Shown here piece after piece: positions 1-9,334 of a stretch of 62,816 nucleotides of DNA (within the stretch, counting starts at the first letter, position 1; every line of letters starts with the position of its first letter). The translations under genes and the position numbers were made by a program. This stretch comes from JBBRYW01 sp038253945 (GTDB taxonomy: Bacteria > Actinomycetota > Thermoleophilia > Gaiellales > Gaiellaceae), in assembly GCA_038253945.1 (NCBI GenBank), contig JBBSGR010000014.1:1-62816 (forward strand). Direction: 5' to 3'. Below the pieces are notes generated by a model. That model had not been told where the DNA came from and ran no database searches. It saw only the letters and a list, made by a program, of their open reading frames with translations.

Positions 1-181
1 GCACCCGCGAGCCCGTGTGCTCAGGCCGCGGGCACGTCGCCTTCGCCGCGCTCGTCCTCGGCATCCCGTCCGACCTCCATCGCGGACTGGAGCCTACGCA
101 CCCGACCGGCCGTTACCCCAACGCGATGCGAGAGGGGGGCGTGCGCTAACTTCGTCTTCGGACTACCTTGAAGGAGATCGT

Positions 182-1621
182 ATGAGAGCTCGGATCCTCG
201 CCCCCGAGAACCGCAAGTGGCTGACGCTCGCCTCCGTGGCGATCGGCCTGTTCATGATCATGCTGGACAACACGGTGGTGAACGTCGCGCTGCCGTCGAT
301 CCAGCAGGATCTCGGGATCGGTGTCTCCGAGCTGGAATGGATCGTCAACGGCTACGCGCTCACGTTCGCGGTGCTCATGCTGTCCGGCGGGAAGCTCGCC
401 GACCTGCTCGGGCGCCGCCGCATGTTCATCGCCGGGCTGCTCGTCTTCACGGCGTCCTCGCTCGCCTGCGGACTCGCCGGCAGCGCGAGCGTCCTGATCG
501 GAGCACGCATCGTGCAGGGGATCGGAGCGGCGCTGATGAACCCTGCGACGCTCTCCATCATCACGGCCACTTTCCCGCCGAGGCAGCGCGGGATGGCGAT
601 CGGCATCTGGGCCGGCACCGCGGCCATGGCGCTCGCCATTGGCCCGCTCGTCGGCGGAATCCTGACCGAGAAGATCAGCTGGAGTTGGATCTTCTTCGTC
701 AACGTGCCGGTCGGGATCGTCGGCATGATCATGGCCCGCCTCGTGATCGAGGAGTCGCGCGACACGTCGCGCGAGCAGCGCCTCGACCTGCCCGGACTCC
801 TCTCCTCCGCGCTCGCCCTCTTCGCACTCACGTACGGCCTGATCGAGGCGAACAGCTACGGCTGGGGATCGGGGCGAATCATCGGGCTCTTCGCCCTGGC
901 GGCCGTCGCGTTCGCCGTGTTCGGCGCGCTCGAGCTGAGGCAGCGCGTGCCGATGCTCGACCTCAGCCTCTTCAAGAACGCCACTTTCGCCGGCGCGAAC
1001 GCCGTCATGCTGCTCGTCGCGCTCGCCATGTTCGGCGTCTTCTTCTTCATCTCGCTCTACATGCAGCAGATCCTGGGCTACTCGGCCATCCAGGCCGGCG
1101 CTGCGTTCCTGCCGATGACGGTGATGATCACTCTGCTAGCGCCCATCTCGGGAAAGCTCTCCGACCGGATCGGCTCCCGCTGGCTGATGGGCGGCGGCAT
1201 GACCCTTGTCGCGACCTCGCTCCTGATCTTCTCGCGGCTCGACGTTCACTCCGGCTACTGGGCGATCTTCCCCGGTCTCGTGATCGGCGGGATCGGCATG
1301 GCCAGCGCGATGACCCCCACGACCGCCGCGGCGATGAGCTCCGTGCCGGTCGACAAGGCAGGGGTCGGCTCCGCCGTGCTGAACAGCATGCGGCAGGTGG
1401 GCGGCTCACTCGGCATCGCGGTGATGGGGGCGATCCTCGCGCAGAAGACGGCGAGCTCCATCCGTGCCGGGAACCCGCGGCCCATCGCGTTCGTCGACGG
1501 CCTGCACGTCGGTCTCGAGGTGGCGGCCGCAATCGCCTTCGGCGCCGCAGTGATCGCGATCACGGTCGTGCGCACGCACCGCCGCGCCGAGCACGCCGCG
1601 CCGGTCGAGGTCGCCGCCTGA
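182..1621 (+). CDS. DHA2-type MFS drug/proton antiporter
   Basis: Major facilitator superfamily exporter of the 14-helix DHA2 (EmrB/QacA) type, 479 aa, expected in the cytoplasmic membrane exporting drug-like compounds against protons. Seen: LDNTVVNVALPSI in the first helix (about residues 28-40), a motif A loop GGKLADLLGRRR near residue 67 and a motif C-like GPLVGG near residue 156. The ATG at 182 is chosen because AAGGAG lies five bases upstream. The frame stays open back to base 17, but that stretch is Arg/Pro-rich and not MFS-like. A TetR-family gene follows 100 bp downstream on the same strand, a common exporter-regulator pairing. The substrate cannot be told from sequence. Confidence 0.92.
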   Translation: MRARILAPENRKWLTLASVAIGLFMIMLDNTVVNVALPSIQQDLGIGVSELEWIVNGYALTFAVLMLSGGKLADLLGRRRMFIAGLLVFTASSLACGLAGSASVLIGARIVQGIGAALMNPATLSIITATFPPRQRGMAIGIWAGTAAMALAIGPLVGGILTEKISWSWIFFVNVPVGIVGMIMARLVIEESRDTSREQRLDLPGLLSSALALFALTYGLIEANSYGWGSGRIIGLFALAAVAFAVFGALELRQRVPMLDLSLFKNATFAGANAVMLLVALAMFGVFFFISLYMQQILGYSAIQAGAAFLPMTVMITLLAPISGKLSDRIGSRWLMGGGMTLVATSLLIFSRLDVHSGYWAIFPGLVIGGIGMASAMTPTTAAAMSSVPVDKAGVGSAVLNSMRQVGGSLGIAVMGAILAQKTASSIRAGNPRPIAFVDGLHVGLEVAAAIAFGAAVIAITVVRTHRRAEHAAPVEVAA

Positions 1622-1721
1622 CCACCCTACGGGTCTGGGATCGCCGGAGCGACGCCAATGGTCGTCAGTCGCTCGCTCCGCATGAGCCTCGAGAGGTTGC
1701 CCTCTGAGCCTTAGCGCCCGC

Positions 1722-2357
1722 ATGCCCGCGGCGGAGCGCCGCGCCTGCTTCGTCGCCACGGCGCTAAAGGCCTTCGCTTCGCACAGCTACCGCGGCGTCA
1801 CGACGGCGGACATCGCGAGCGCGGTCGGCGTGTCCGAGCCGATCCTCTACCGGCATTTCAGCGGCAAGCGCGAGCTCTACCTTGCCTGCCTCGACGAGGC
1901 CTGGGGCGCCGTCAAGGAGATCTGGGAGCGGGCCGTCGCGGCCGAGCCCGACCCCGGCGAGTGGATCCACGCGATGGGACGTGCGTACCTCGAGATCGAG
2001 GACGAGAGAGCGCTCGTGGCAAACCTCTGGGTGCAGGCGCTGACGGAGGCGAGCGACGACCCGGAGATCTGTGCGTTCCTGCGTGATCACATGCGCGAGG
2101 TGCACGCCTACGTCTGCGCCGCGATCGAGCGGTCGCAGGCAGCGGATGGCATCGTCGCCGACCGGGACCCGAGCGCCGAAGCCTGGACGTTCATCGCCCT
2201 TGGCCTCCTGACGACGGTCGGCCGCCGGCTCGGCGGCCTGCTCGAGGACGACCTGGCCGACATCGTCGCGGCACGCCGCGGCTGGCTGCGGGGCGCGTCC
2301 TCGCCCTGGCCTGCGCCGGCCGCGGCGGGCGGCGCAGGCTCGAGCAGGCCCTTTTAG
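1722..2357 (+). CDS. TetR/AcrR family transcriptional regulator
   Basis: 211-aa regulator with an N-terminal TetR helix-turn-helix: TTADIASAVGVSEPILYRHF at about residues 28-47 is the classic TetR recognition region. The remaining ~150 residues are the variable ligand-binding helical domain and reveal no ligand. It lies directly downstream of the MFS exporter at 182-1621 on the same strand, so the simplest inference is that it represses that exporter. No ribosome site is obvious before the ATG. The C-terminus is a low-complexity Ala/Gly/Pro tail, and the gene converges on the TPR gene fragment ending at 2379. Confidence 0.88.
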   Translation: MPAAERRACFVATALKAFASHSYRGVTTADIASAVGVSEPILYRHFSGKRELYLACLDEAWGAVKEIWERAVAAEPDPGEWIHAMGRAYLEIEDERALVANLWVQALTEASDDPEICAFLRDHMREVHAYVCAAIERSQAADGIVADRDPSAEAWTFIALGLLTTVGRRLGGLLEDDLADIVAARRGWLRGASSPWPAPAAAGGAGSSRPF

Positions 2358-2378
2358 CCTAGCCGGCGCTGAGCAGCG

Positions 2379-4040
2379 TCACAGCGCAGCCTCGGCCGGC
2401 TGGCCGACGCCCGAGGCTCGTACTGCTCGCTCGAGCCAGGGCGTCGCCTCGAGCCGCTCGAAGATCTCGCGTGCTTCGGCCAGGAGCGGCTCGGCCTCGG
2501 CCGCCCGGCCTCCCGCAGCAAGCCCCTCGGCGTGCTCGAGCTCGGTGACCGCGAGCCAGAACGGCAGCTCGAGCTCGCGGAAGCGGGAGGCGGCGGTCTT
2601 GAAACCGGCCTCCTCGCCCGAGAGCTTCGAGCGGAACCGGGCGACGTGCGCGTCGAGCAGCGGGGGCCGCTCACCCGGTCGGAGGGCTTCGATCATGCCG
2701 AGAAGCTCCTCGACCTTGCCAGTCGCGCCGAGCTCGGAGGCTGCCTCGAGCGCCTCGACGAAGCCGAGCTTCACCGTCAGGAACATCATCCCGAGCTCGT
2801 CGCACGCCGCGAGCACGGGCTCGATCGCCTCGAGCGCCGCCCGCGGCTTCCCCTCGGTGCGCAGCACCAGCGCCTCGTGCAGCAAGAATGAGGTCCGCTC
2901 CTGCACGTCGACAAATCCGCGCGGTTTCACGATTAGCCCGAGGCGTGCCCTTGCCTCGCCGACGTTGCCGCGCGCGCAGTCGATCTCGACGAGGTGCGTG
3001 GTAAGGAAGTCGTGCTCCTGCATCAGGGCCGAGAGGACGTTCTCGGTCTCCGCCGCCCGCGCAAATGCCTCCTCCCAGCGGCCGAGGAGAACGAGCGCGC
3101 TGATCGGTCCGCTGAGAAACTGCGACTCCCAGACGCGGTCGCCGACGCGCCGGGCGAGCTCGAGCCCGCGGTCGGTAGCGTCGACTGCGGCCCCGTAGCG
3201 GTCGGCCGACTCGTGAGCGACCGCGAGGTTGTTGATGGCCCGGATCGCGGCCGGGGGCAGATCGTTGGCTAGCGCGATAGCGAGCGCGCCCTCGAGCAGG
3301 ATGCGCGTTTCCTCCAGGCGGTTGGCGCGCATGATCAGCATCGCCTTGCTCGTCAGCGCCTGGGCGAGCACCTCGGGCAGCTCGAGCACCTCCGCCAGCT
3401 GGAGCGCGAGCTCCAGTCGAGGCGCCGCCAGCTCGTGCTGCCCATCCAGTGTCAGGAACCGGCCGAGCTGCGCCGCCACCAGCGCGATGTCGGCGTCCGG
3501 TTCCTCCGCGGTAAGCGTCTCGAGAGCTCGCTCTAGGCGGGCGATCCCTTCCGGCCCACGACCCATACGGAAGTCGATCTCGGCGAGGACCGCGGCGATG
3601 CGGGCCGTCTGGCGGATCAGGCCCTCCGCCTCGAAGACGGCCAGCGCTCGATCGAACAGCTCGACAGCCTCTTCCGGCCGGCCCCGCCGCCAGGCCATCC
3701 GCCCCGCCCGGTCGTCGAGCTCGGCGCGAATGACGGCATCGTCGGCCAGTTCTGCGGCCTGTTGGAAGTAGCGTTGCGCCTCGCGCCCCGCGCCCAGCGA
3801 GGCGGCCCGGTCACCGGCCCGCGTCAGCATCGCACGGGCCTTCACCTTGATCTCGTCGGCATCCTCCGCGTCCGGGACGGCCCGGTATGCGTCGAGGTAG
3901 TGCGACGCGAGCACCTCCACGATCTCGTCCTCGTCGGTGAACGATCCCTCGAGGTGAGCCGCGGCGGCAAGGTGCCGGACGCGCCGCTCGCGCTTCGAGA
4001 GCGTCTCGTAGGCGACATGCCGGACCAGGTCCTGGAGGAA
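2379..4040 (-). pseudogene. C-terminal fragment (TPR part) of cyclase/AAA/TPR protein
   Basis: The last 553 codons of a zinc-ribbon/cyclase/AAA/TPR protein whose first part lies at 4644-5915 on this strand and whose middle is inverted at 4042-4732. The fragment opens with FLQDLVRHVAYETLSKRERR, the helical stretch that in this family follows the ATPase module. It continues as repeated two-helix TPR-like units, with AEAEPLLAEAREIFERLEA near the end. As it stands, an in-frame stop precedes residue F at about 4058-4060, so it could be translated only from an internal start such as GTG at 3920, giving 513 aa. Coding quality is intact throughout, so any separation is recent or artefactual. Confidence 0.75.
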
Positions 4041-4041
4041 G
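4035..4041. repeat. Left 7-bp inverted repeat of inverted segment
   Basis: GAGGAAG on the plus strand; its exact reverse complement CTTCCTC stands at 4733-4739. With the preceding CT and one mismatch the match is 9 of 10. Recombination anywhere inside the 7 bp gives the same product. The repeats are short, closer to micro-homology than to a typical invertase crossover site. Confidence 0.7.
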
Positions 4042-4732
4042 AGCGCGACGACCTCTTCTCAGCCTGGCGCCTCTTCTTCGAGCGGCTCACCGAGACCTAT
4101 CCCGTGGTCATGGCGTTCGAGGACATGCAGTGGGCCGACGACTCGCTGCTCGACTTCATCGAGTACCTGCTCGACTGGTCGCGGAGCACACCGATCTGCG
4201 TCGTCACGCTCGCGCGGCCCGAGCTGCTCGAGCGCCGCCCCACCTGGGGAGCGGGCCGGCGCAGCTTCACCTCGCTCTATCTCGAGCCGCTTTCCGCGAC
4301 CGCGATGGCAGAGTTGCTCACCGGCCTTGTGCCCGGGCTACCGGAGGAGGTCAGGCAGCAGATCCTCGACCGCGCCGAGGGGATCCCGCTCTATGCCGTC
4401 GAGACAGTGCGCATGCTGCTCGATCGTGGTGCGCTCGTCCAGGAGGGCTCGGTGTACCGCCCGACGGGCACGATCGAGGCGCTCGAGGTGCCCGAGACGC
4501 TGCAGGCGCTGATCGCGGCGAGGCTCGACGGCCTGCCGCCGGAGGAGCGGCGGCTGCTGCAGGGCGGCGCAGTGCTCGGCAAGACCTTCTCGAAGCGGGC
4601 ACTCGCCGCCCTCTCCGGCCTCGGCGAGGCCGAGCTCGAGCCGCTACTCGCATCGCTCGCGCGTAAAGAGGTGCTCGGCGTCCAGGCCGACCCGCGCTCG
4701 CCCGAGCACGGACAGTACGGCGTAGCCCGAGC
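4042..4732 (+). other. Inverted internal segment of the cyclase/AAA gene
   Basis: This stretch reads as protein only on the plus strand, while the gene around it is on the minus strand. The plus frame gives ERDDLFSAWRLFFERL, then FEDMQWADDSLLDF (the Walker B/hhhhDE region of the ATPase), LARPELLE, and on to RKEVLGVQADPRSPEHGQYG. These are the residues missing between the two minus-strand fragments. The segment is bounded by the 7-bp inverted repeat at 4035-4041 and 4733-4739. Flipping it on paper joins all three pieces into one open frame of 1179 codons (5915 down to 2379) without gain or loss of a base. Confidence 0.85.
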
Positions 4733-5915
4733 CTTCCTCGAGACCGAGCAGGTGCGCGAGGCGGGGCTCGACGAAGCGGCGCTCCTGCTCGTCGGAAAAG
4801 TGCTCCGCGACGATCTCCTCGAGCTTGGCGCGTGCGGATGCCGGCTCCTCCTCCTCCACGATCCGGGCGCGCATCCGCACCATGTCCGCGAGCGCCCAAT
4901 AGGTGACACCCTCGCCGTAGGAGAGGCAACGGCCGCGGTGCCAGTACGTGAGCTGGGCGATACCGTCGAAGTACTTGTAGAACTCCCAGGCCAGGCGCGA
5001 CTTGCCGATGCCGGCGATGCCCGCGACCGAGATCAGATGGGCGTGGCGCTCGCTCTCGCAGTCGTGGAACAGGTCCTTGATCAAACGCAGCTCACGATCG
5101 CGGCCGACGAACGGCGCCTCGAGGCCCTGCGATTTCAGGGAACCGCGGGCGCCGGAGACGACGCGCAGGGCTCGCCAGACCGGGACGAGCCCGACCTTGC
5201 CCTTCAGCTCGTGCATGCCGACGTCCTCGTAGACGACAGTCGGCTCGGTCGCGCGCCGGGTCGACTCGCCCACCAGGACCTGGCCCGGCTCGGCCAGGGA
5301 CTGGATCCGCGAGGCGGTGTTGACGAGATCGCCGGCGACCATGCCCTCGCCCTCGGCGCCGATCGTGACAGCGGCCTCGCCGGTCAGCACCGCTGCCCGC
5401 GCGCGGAGGCCACCCAGGCCGACCTCGTCGCCGAGCGCCGTGACCGCTGCGACCAGGTCGAGCGCGGCCCGGACGGCCCGCTCGGCGTCGTCCTCCGTCG
5501 CCGTGGGCGTGCCCCAGACGGCCATCACCGCGTCGCCGATGAACTTCTCGACGGTGCCCCCGTAGAGGCCGATCAGCCGCCGGCACGTATCGAAATACCG
5601 CGAAAGAAGCTCACGCGCGTCTTCGGCGTCGCGACTCTCCGACAGGCTCGTGAAGCCGACGAGGTCGGCGAAGAGCACGGAGACGAGCCGCCGCTCGGCA
5701 ACGGGGGGAACGGCCACCCGAGGGGCGATCCGAGACGGGACCTCGTTTGCGGCGGCCTCGGCAGCGAGCGGTCGCCCACACTCGCCGCAGAAGCGCATTC
5801 CGGGCTCGTTCGCGCTTCCACATGCGGTGCAGGCCTGCGCCAGCGGCGCCGCGCAGCCTCCGCAGAACTTGCGCCCCGCAGCGTTCTCCGTGCCGCAACT
5901 TGCGCAGATCGCCAT
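4644..5915 (-). CDS. N-terminal part of zinc-ribbon/adenylate cyclase/AAA protein
   Basis: 423-aa product of the gene's first part. Residues 1-50 form two zinc ribbons (CASCGTENAAGRKFCGGC and CTACGSANEPGMRFCGEC). Residues ~78-250 are a class III nucleotide cyclase domain with both metal aspartates (LFADLVGFTSLSE and FIGDAVMAVWG) and the Asn/Arg pair in LVNTASRIQ. From ~268 an AAA/STAND ATPase begins with FVGRDREL and a Walker A GIAGIGKSR. Reading is genuine to GLEE (residue 394); the last ~29 residues come from out-of-place inverted sequence. In this orientation the product keeps the cyclase and Walker A but lacks Walker B and the TPR part. The intact family is a signal-responsive cyclase; the signal is unknown. 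Confidence 0.8.
   Translation of the reverse strand: MAICASCGTENAAGRKFCGGCAAPLAQACTACGSANEPGMRFCGECGRPLAAEAAANEVPSRIAPRVAVPPVAERRLVSVLFADLVGFTSLSESRDAEDARELLSRYFDTCRRLIGLYGGTVEKFIGDAVMAVWGTPTATEDDAERAVRAALDLVAAVTALGDEVGLGGLRARAAVLTGEAAVTIGAEGEGMVAGDLVNTASRIQSLAEPGQVLVGESTRRATEPTVVYEDVGMHELKGKVGLVPVWRALRVVSGARGSLKSQGLEAPFVGRDRELRLIKDLFHDCESERHAHLISVAGIAGIGKSRLAWEFYKYFDGIAQLTYWHRGRCLSYGEGVTYWALADMVRMRARIVEEEEPASARAKLEEIVAEHFSDEQERRFVEPRLAHLLGLEEGSGYAVLSVLGRARVGLDAEHLFTRERCE
4733..4739. repeat. Right 7-bp inverted repeat of inverted segment
   Basis: CTTCCTC, reverse complement of the GAGGAAG at 4035-4041. It is the partner boundary of the inverted piece of the cyclase gene. It codes for Glu-Glu in the N-terminal fragment on the minus strand. 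Confidence 0.7.
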
Positions 5916-5966
5916 CTCGCCGAGGAGCCTACTCCCTCGCGGCGCGGCTGCCTGGCGGCGGCTTCG

Positions 5967-7106
5967 CTAGAAGTCCACGACCCAACTCTCAGCCGCGAGG
6001 ATGAGTCCGCCGCCTGCCCTCGCGCGGCCGAGAGCCTCCTCGGCGCGCTGGAAGAAGGTGGGGGCGTCCTCGTCGGGATCGAGCTCCGCAACGGCCGCCG
6101 AGAACGCAAGCCGGCCGACCGGCGCGACGGGTGAGGCCGCGAGCACGCGCCGCAGGCGGCGGCAGAGCGCGTCGGCGGCCGTGAGCGTCGCCCCGGGGAG
6201 GATGGCCGCGAACTCGTCGCTGCCGATACGGCAGAGGATGTCGGCCTCGCCGAGCAGCGGTCCCGCCCGCTCCACGGTCTCGCGCAGCGCGGCGTCGCCC
6301 GTCTCGTGGCCCAGGCGGCGGTTGATCGCGCCGAAGTCGTCGAGGTCGAAGAGCGCCAGCGCGAGCCGACCCCGCTCAAGGTGCGCGACCTCCTGCTCCA
6401 AGAGCTGCGAGAAGCGGGCGCGGTTCGGGAGCCCCGTCACAGAGTCGCGGTCGGTGCGCGTGCGCGCCTGCTCGACGAGGCGTGCGTTCTCGAGGGCCGA
6501 GCCGACCTGACGCGCGAGCGCCTCCAGCTCGCGGGCGTCCCGGTCGGAGAAGACGCGCGACTCCGCGCGCGAGAACGCGACGAGGCGGCCGCCGGCCTCG
6601 CGCTCGCTCGGGACCGGCACGGCGAGAGCAGACCGGATCGGGCGCTGCCCTTCCGGCGCACCGCCCGGCGGATAGCGAAAAGAGAGCAGGACAGCGCGCG
6701 GTGCAGACGCCTCGGGCGCACCACCGGCGACGACGCGCGCTTCCTCGACCGACAGCCCGAGATTCGCCGCCATCTGCCGGCCGTCGGTCCCGGTCGCCTG
6801 CAGCAGCGCGGCGTCTGCATCGACCAGCGTGGTCGCCGCCTCGAGCGCGCGCCGAACGAGACTCTCGAGACTCGTCGCCTCGGCCAGCTCGCCAAAAAAG
6901 CGGTTCCGCCCGGCCTCGGCCTGCGCTTGCTCGAGCGCGCCGCTCAGCTCCCGGCGCATCGCGTCCATGCGCGCGCGCATGTCCATCGTCACCGCGGCGA
7001 CGCGCTCGTCGGCCTCGCCGCCCGTGACGCGCGGGAAGCGGAGCACGAGCAGCACCACCACGAGCGTGGCGAGCGCCGCCAGCACCGAGACGACGACGCC
7101 GATCAC
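5967..7106 (-). CDS. GAF-GGDEF family protein (variant GSDEF motif)
   Basis: 379-aa membrane-anchored signalling protein. A single N-terminal transmembrane helix (about residues 4-24) is followed by a short coiled coil, a GAF-like domain (about 70-215) and a diguanylate cyclase fold (about 218-370) starting DSVTGLPNRARF. The active-site loop reads RIGSDEFAAI, so the second Gly of GGDEF is Ser. The RxxD inhibitory site is absent: the equivalent residues are GEAD. Cyclic-di-GMP synthesis is therefore possible but not assured; it may be a degenerate or nucleotide-sensing domain. It is divergent from the two-component genes at 7498-9334, with a 390-bp intergenic region between. Confidence 0.85.
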   Translation of the reverse strand: MIGVVVSVLAALATLVVVLLVLRFPRVTGGEADERVAAVTMDMRARMDAMRRELSGALEQAQAEAGRNRFFGELAEATSLESLVRRALEAATTLVDADAALLQATGTDGRQMAANLGLSVEEARVVAGGAPEASAPRAVLLSFRYPPGGAPEGQRPIRSALAVPVPSEREAGGRLVAFSRAESRVFSDRDARELEALARQVGSALENARLVEQARTRTDRDSVTGLPNRARFSQLLEQEVAHLERGRLALALFDLDDFGAINRRLGHETGDAALRETVERAGPLLGEADILCRIGSDEFAAILPGATLTAADALCRRLRRVLAASPVAPVGRLAFSAAVAELDPDEDAPTFFQRAEEALGRARAGGGLILAAESWVVDF

Positions 7107-7497
7107 GAGCCGCCCCCTGCGTAGCCGGCTGGCAAGCGGGCTACGGGGGCTATTCGAATCTCTACCACTCCCGCACCGGTGGCGGCCGCCCGAGAGCAGG
7201 CGAGGCCCCCGCAGCGGTCCATGCTCGCTGAACCCGGTGGCTCATCGCTCCCTCCGGTCGTCTGGGTCGACCCGGAGAGAGGCCCCGCGCGAGCACCGTG
7301 CGAGAGCACGACCGCAGGCTGGGGAGCCGCCCCCCGACGCCGCAACTGAAAGATCCGCGCCTCCGGTCTGGTTGGCCGCAGCCGGAAAAGCGCACCTGAA
7401 GTATGCCCGCGATGAGGGCAGCGTCAAACCGCCGCGCCGGCCCGGGAGCTATCATCGGCGGGCGGCTCCTCGTCGACTGGCCGAGGGCACTCGCACA
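7107..7497. other. Intergenic region between GGDEF gene and response regulator
   Basis: 391 bp between divergent genes. No RNA family or conserved protein recognised. On the minus strand a 27-codon ORF (7245 to 7162) has a good ribosome site, GGAGGG five bases before its ATG, but nothing else supports it. GC-rich inverted stretches (for example around 7250-7275) could be operators. Promoters for both flanking genes must lie here. Confidence 0.4.
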
Positions 7498-8151
7498 ATG
7501 AGCGGTGTGGCCGACACCAGACGTATCCGCGTCGTGATCGCGGATGATCACCCGCTTTACCGGGAGGGCGTCGCGCGTGCGCTTTCGAGCAGCGGTCAGG
7601 TGGAAGTCGTTGCCGAGGCCAGCGACGGGCAGACAGCGCTCACCGAGATCCGCGAGCGAAAGCCGGACGTGGCGGTGCTCGACTACCGGCTGCCCGACCT
7701 CGACGGCCTCGCCGTCACCAAGGCCGTCGTCCGGGACCACCTGCCGACGCGCGTCTTGATCCTGTCGGGCTTCGACGACAGCGCGTTCGTCTACAAGGCC
7801 CTGCAGTCGGGCGCCGCAGGCTTTCTGCCCAAGGAGTCGAGCCGCGACGAGATCTGCGACGCAGTCCTCGCCTGCGCGCGCGGCGAGAACGTCCTGCCCG
7901 CGAGCATCGCCGCGGGCGTCGTCTCGGAGATTCGCCTGCGCGCGGTCGACGAGCGCCCCGTGCTGACGGGCCGGGAGGCGGAGGTATTGCGCCTGATCGC
8001 CGAGGGAAAGAGCGTGCCCGACATCGCGGGCGAGCTCTACCTCGGGGCGACCACCGTGAAGACCCACGTGCAGCACCTGTACGAGAAGCTCGGCGTGTCC
8101 GATCGGGCCGCGGCGGTCGCCGAGGCGATGCGCCGAGGCCTGATTGAGTAG
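7498..8151 (+). CDS. NarL/LuxR-family response regulator
   Basis: 217-aa response regulator. The receiver domain (about residues 10-125) has the acidic pair in VIADDHPLYREG, the phosphoacceptor Asp in VAVLDYRLPD and the conserved Lys in FLPKES. A LuxR-type HTH follows (about 150-213), with LTGREAEVLRLIAEGKS and DIAGELYLGATTVKTHVQHL. Its last 8 bases overlap the sensor kinase gene, so the two form one translationally coupled two-component system. The ATG at 7498 is the start giving the normal family N-terminus. Confidence 0.93.
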   Translation: MSGVADTRRIRVVIADDHPLYREGVARALSSSGQVEVVAEASDGQTALTEIRERKPDVAVLDYRLPDLDGLAVTKAVVRDHLPTRVLILSGFDDSAFVYKALQSGAAGFLPKESSRDEICDAVLACARGENVLPASIAAGVVSEIRLRAVDERPVLTGREAEVLRLIAEGKSVPDIAGELYLGATTVKTHVQHLYEKLGVSDRAAAVAEAMRRGLIE

Positions 8152-9334
8152 TCCAGCTCACGCCGACCAGCAGGCCCTCGCCGACCTGGCGAGCGCGACT
8201 GCCGTCGACACGGAGCGGCGTGTCGGGTGGCTGCGGCTGCCCGCGATCGCCCTCGTGGCCGCGACGAGGGCGCTCCCGCACGACAAGATCTCCTCGACGG
8301 CCTTCGTCGTCGCGGTGGCGCTCGCTCTCATCTACGGCGCGGGAGCTCTCGTTCGCGTCTACTTCCGGCCGGTCACGCCGCGCTTTGCGCTCGTCACGAC
8401 GGCCGCGGACGTCGTCGTGATCACGGCTCTGACCGGGCTCGCGGGCGGCGCGTACTCGGAGGCGCGCTGGGGGTACGCACTCATCCCGGTCATCGTCGCC
8501 TTCCGCTTCCAGCCCGTGCTGTGCGCCGGCGCGGGCGCCGCGTCCGTCGTCGCCTTTCTCGCCCAGGCGCTCGCCGAGTCGTCCGGGAAGGCGCACGCCG
8601 CGCGGCTCGTCGCCCTGCACGCCGGCTACCTGATCTGGTTGACGGCCGCGGCCACGCTCCTGTCGTTTCTCCTGCGCCACCGCACCGAGCGCGTGGGCGA
8701 GCTGCTCGCAGCCCGGCAGCGGCTGATGGCCGAGGCGCTGACGGCGGAGGAGCGCGAGCGCCGGACGCTCGCCGAGAGCCTGCACGACGAGACGATCCAG
8801 AACCTCTTGAGCGCCAGGCAGGATCTCGCGGAGGCTTCCGAGGAGGCGAGCCACCCCGCACTCGACCGCGCCGACGCCGCGATCCGCACGACCCTCGCCG
8901 AGCTGCGCGAGGCGATCTTCCGGCTGCATCCGTCGATCCGCGAGGAGGTGGGCCTCGGCGAGGCTCTCCGCGCGCTCGGCGAGCAGGCCGCGCGGCGCGG
9001 TCGCTTCCGCCTGCGCGTCGACGTGCGCGACGCCAGCCCGCATCCTCACGAGCGGCTGCTCGTTGCGGCGGCGCGGGAGTTCCTCGCCAATGCGGCAGAG
9101 CATGCGAGCGCCGAGAACGTCTCGCTCCAGCTCTACGAGGAGGGCCACGAGCTGGTGCTCGCCGTCACCGACGACGGGCGCGGCTTCGACGTGCGAGCGG
9201 CCCGCGAGCGCCTTGCCGCCGGCCACATCGGCCTGGCCTCGCAACGGGCGCGGATCGAGACGGTCGGAGGCCGCCTCGGAATCCGCTCGCAACCCGGGCG
9301 GGGGACGACGGCAGAGATCCGGCTGCCGGCCTAG
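8144..9334 (+). CDS. NarX/DegS-type sensor histidine kinase
   Basis: 396-aa sensor kinase. About five hydrophobic segments in the first ~180 residues form a membrane-embedded sensor. The HisKA_3 dimerisation helix has the phosphorylatable His in RTLAESLHDETIQNLL (near residue 212), and the HATPase domain carries FLANAAEHA (N box) and VTDDGRGFD (G1), ending IGLASQRARIETVGG. TTG at 8144 is the start that overlaps the regulator stop by 8 bp. It is the cognate kinase of the regulator at 7498-8151. The signal is unknown; a lipid-proximal sensor is likely because no large extracytoplasmic domain is present. Confidence 0.9.
   Translation: MSSPAHADQQALADLASATAVDTERRVGWLRLPAIALVAATRALPHDKISSTAFVVAVALALIYGAGALVRVYFRPVTPRFALVTTAADVVVITALTGLAGGAYSEARWGYALIPVIVAFRFQPVLCAGAGAASVVAFLAQALAESSGKAHAARLVALHAGYLIWLTAAATLLSFLLRHRTERVGELLAARQRLMAEALTAEERERRTLAESLHDETIQNLLSARQDLAEASEEASHPALDRADAAIRTTLAELREAIFRLHPSIREEVGLGEALRALGEQAARRGRFRLRVDVRDASPHPHERLLVAAAREFLANAAEHASAENVSLQLYEEGHELVLAVTDDGRGFDVRAARERLAAGHIGLASQRARIETVGGRLGIRSQPGRGTTAEIRLPA

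Noticed and set aside
1..181. Window edge before the exporter considered for a gene end
   Set aside because: Frames here are Arg/Pro-rich and none shows a family motif; nothing supported.
3762..6134. A 790-codon open frame on the plus strand
   Set aside because: Only the 4042-4732 part codes for recognisable protein; the rest is antisense to the cyclase fragments and results from high GC leaving few stops.
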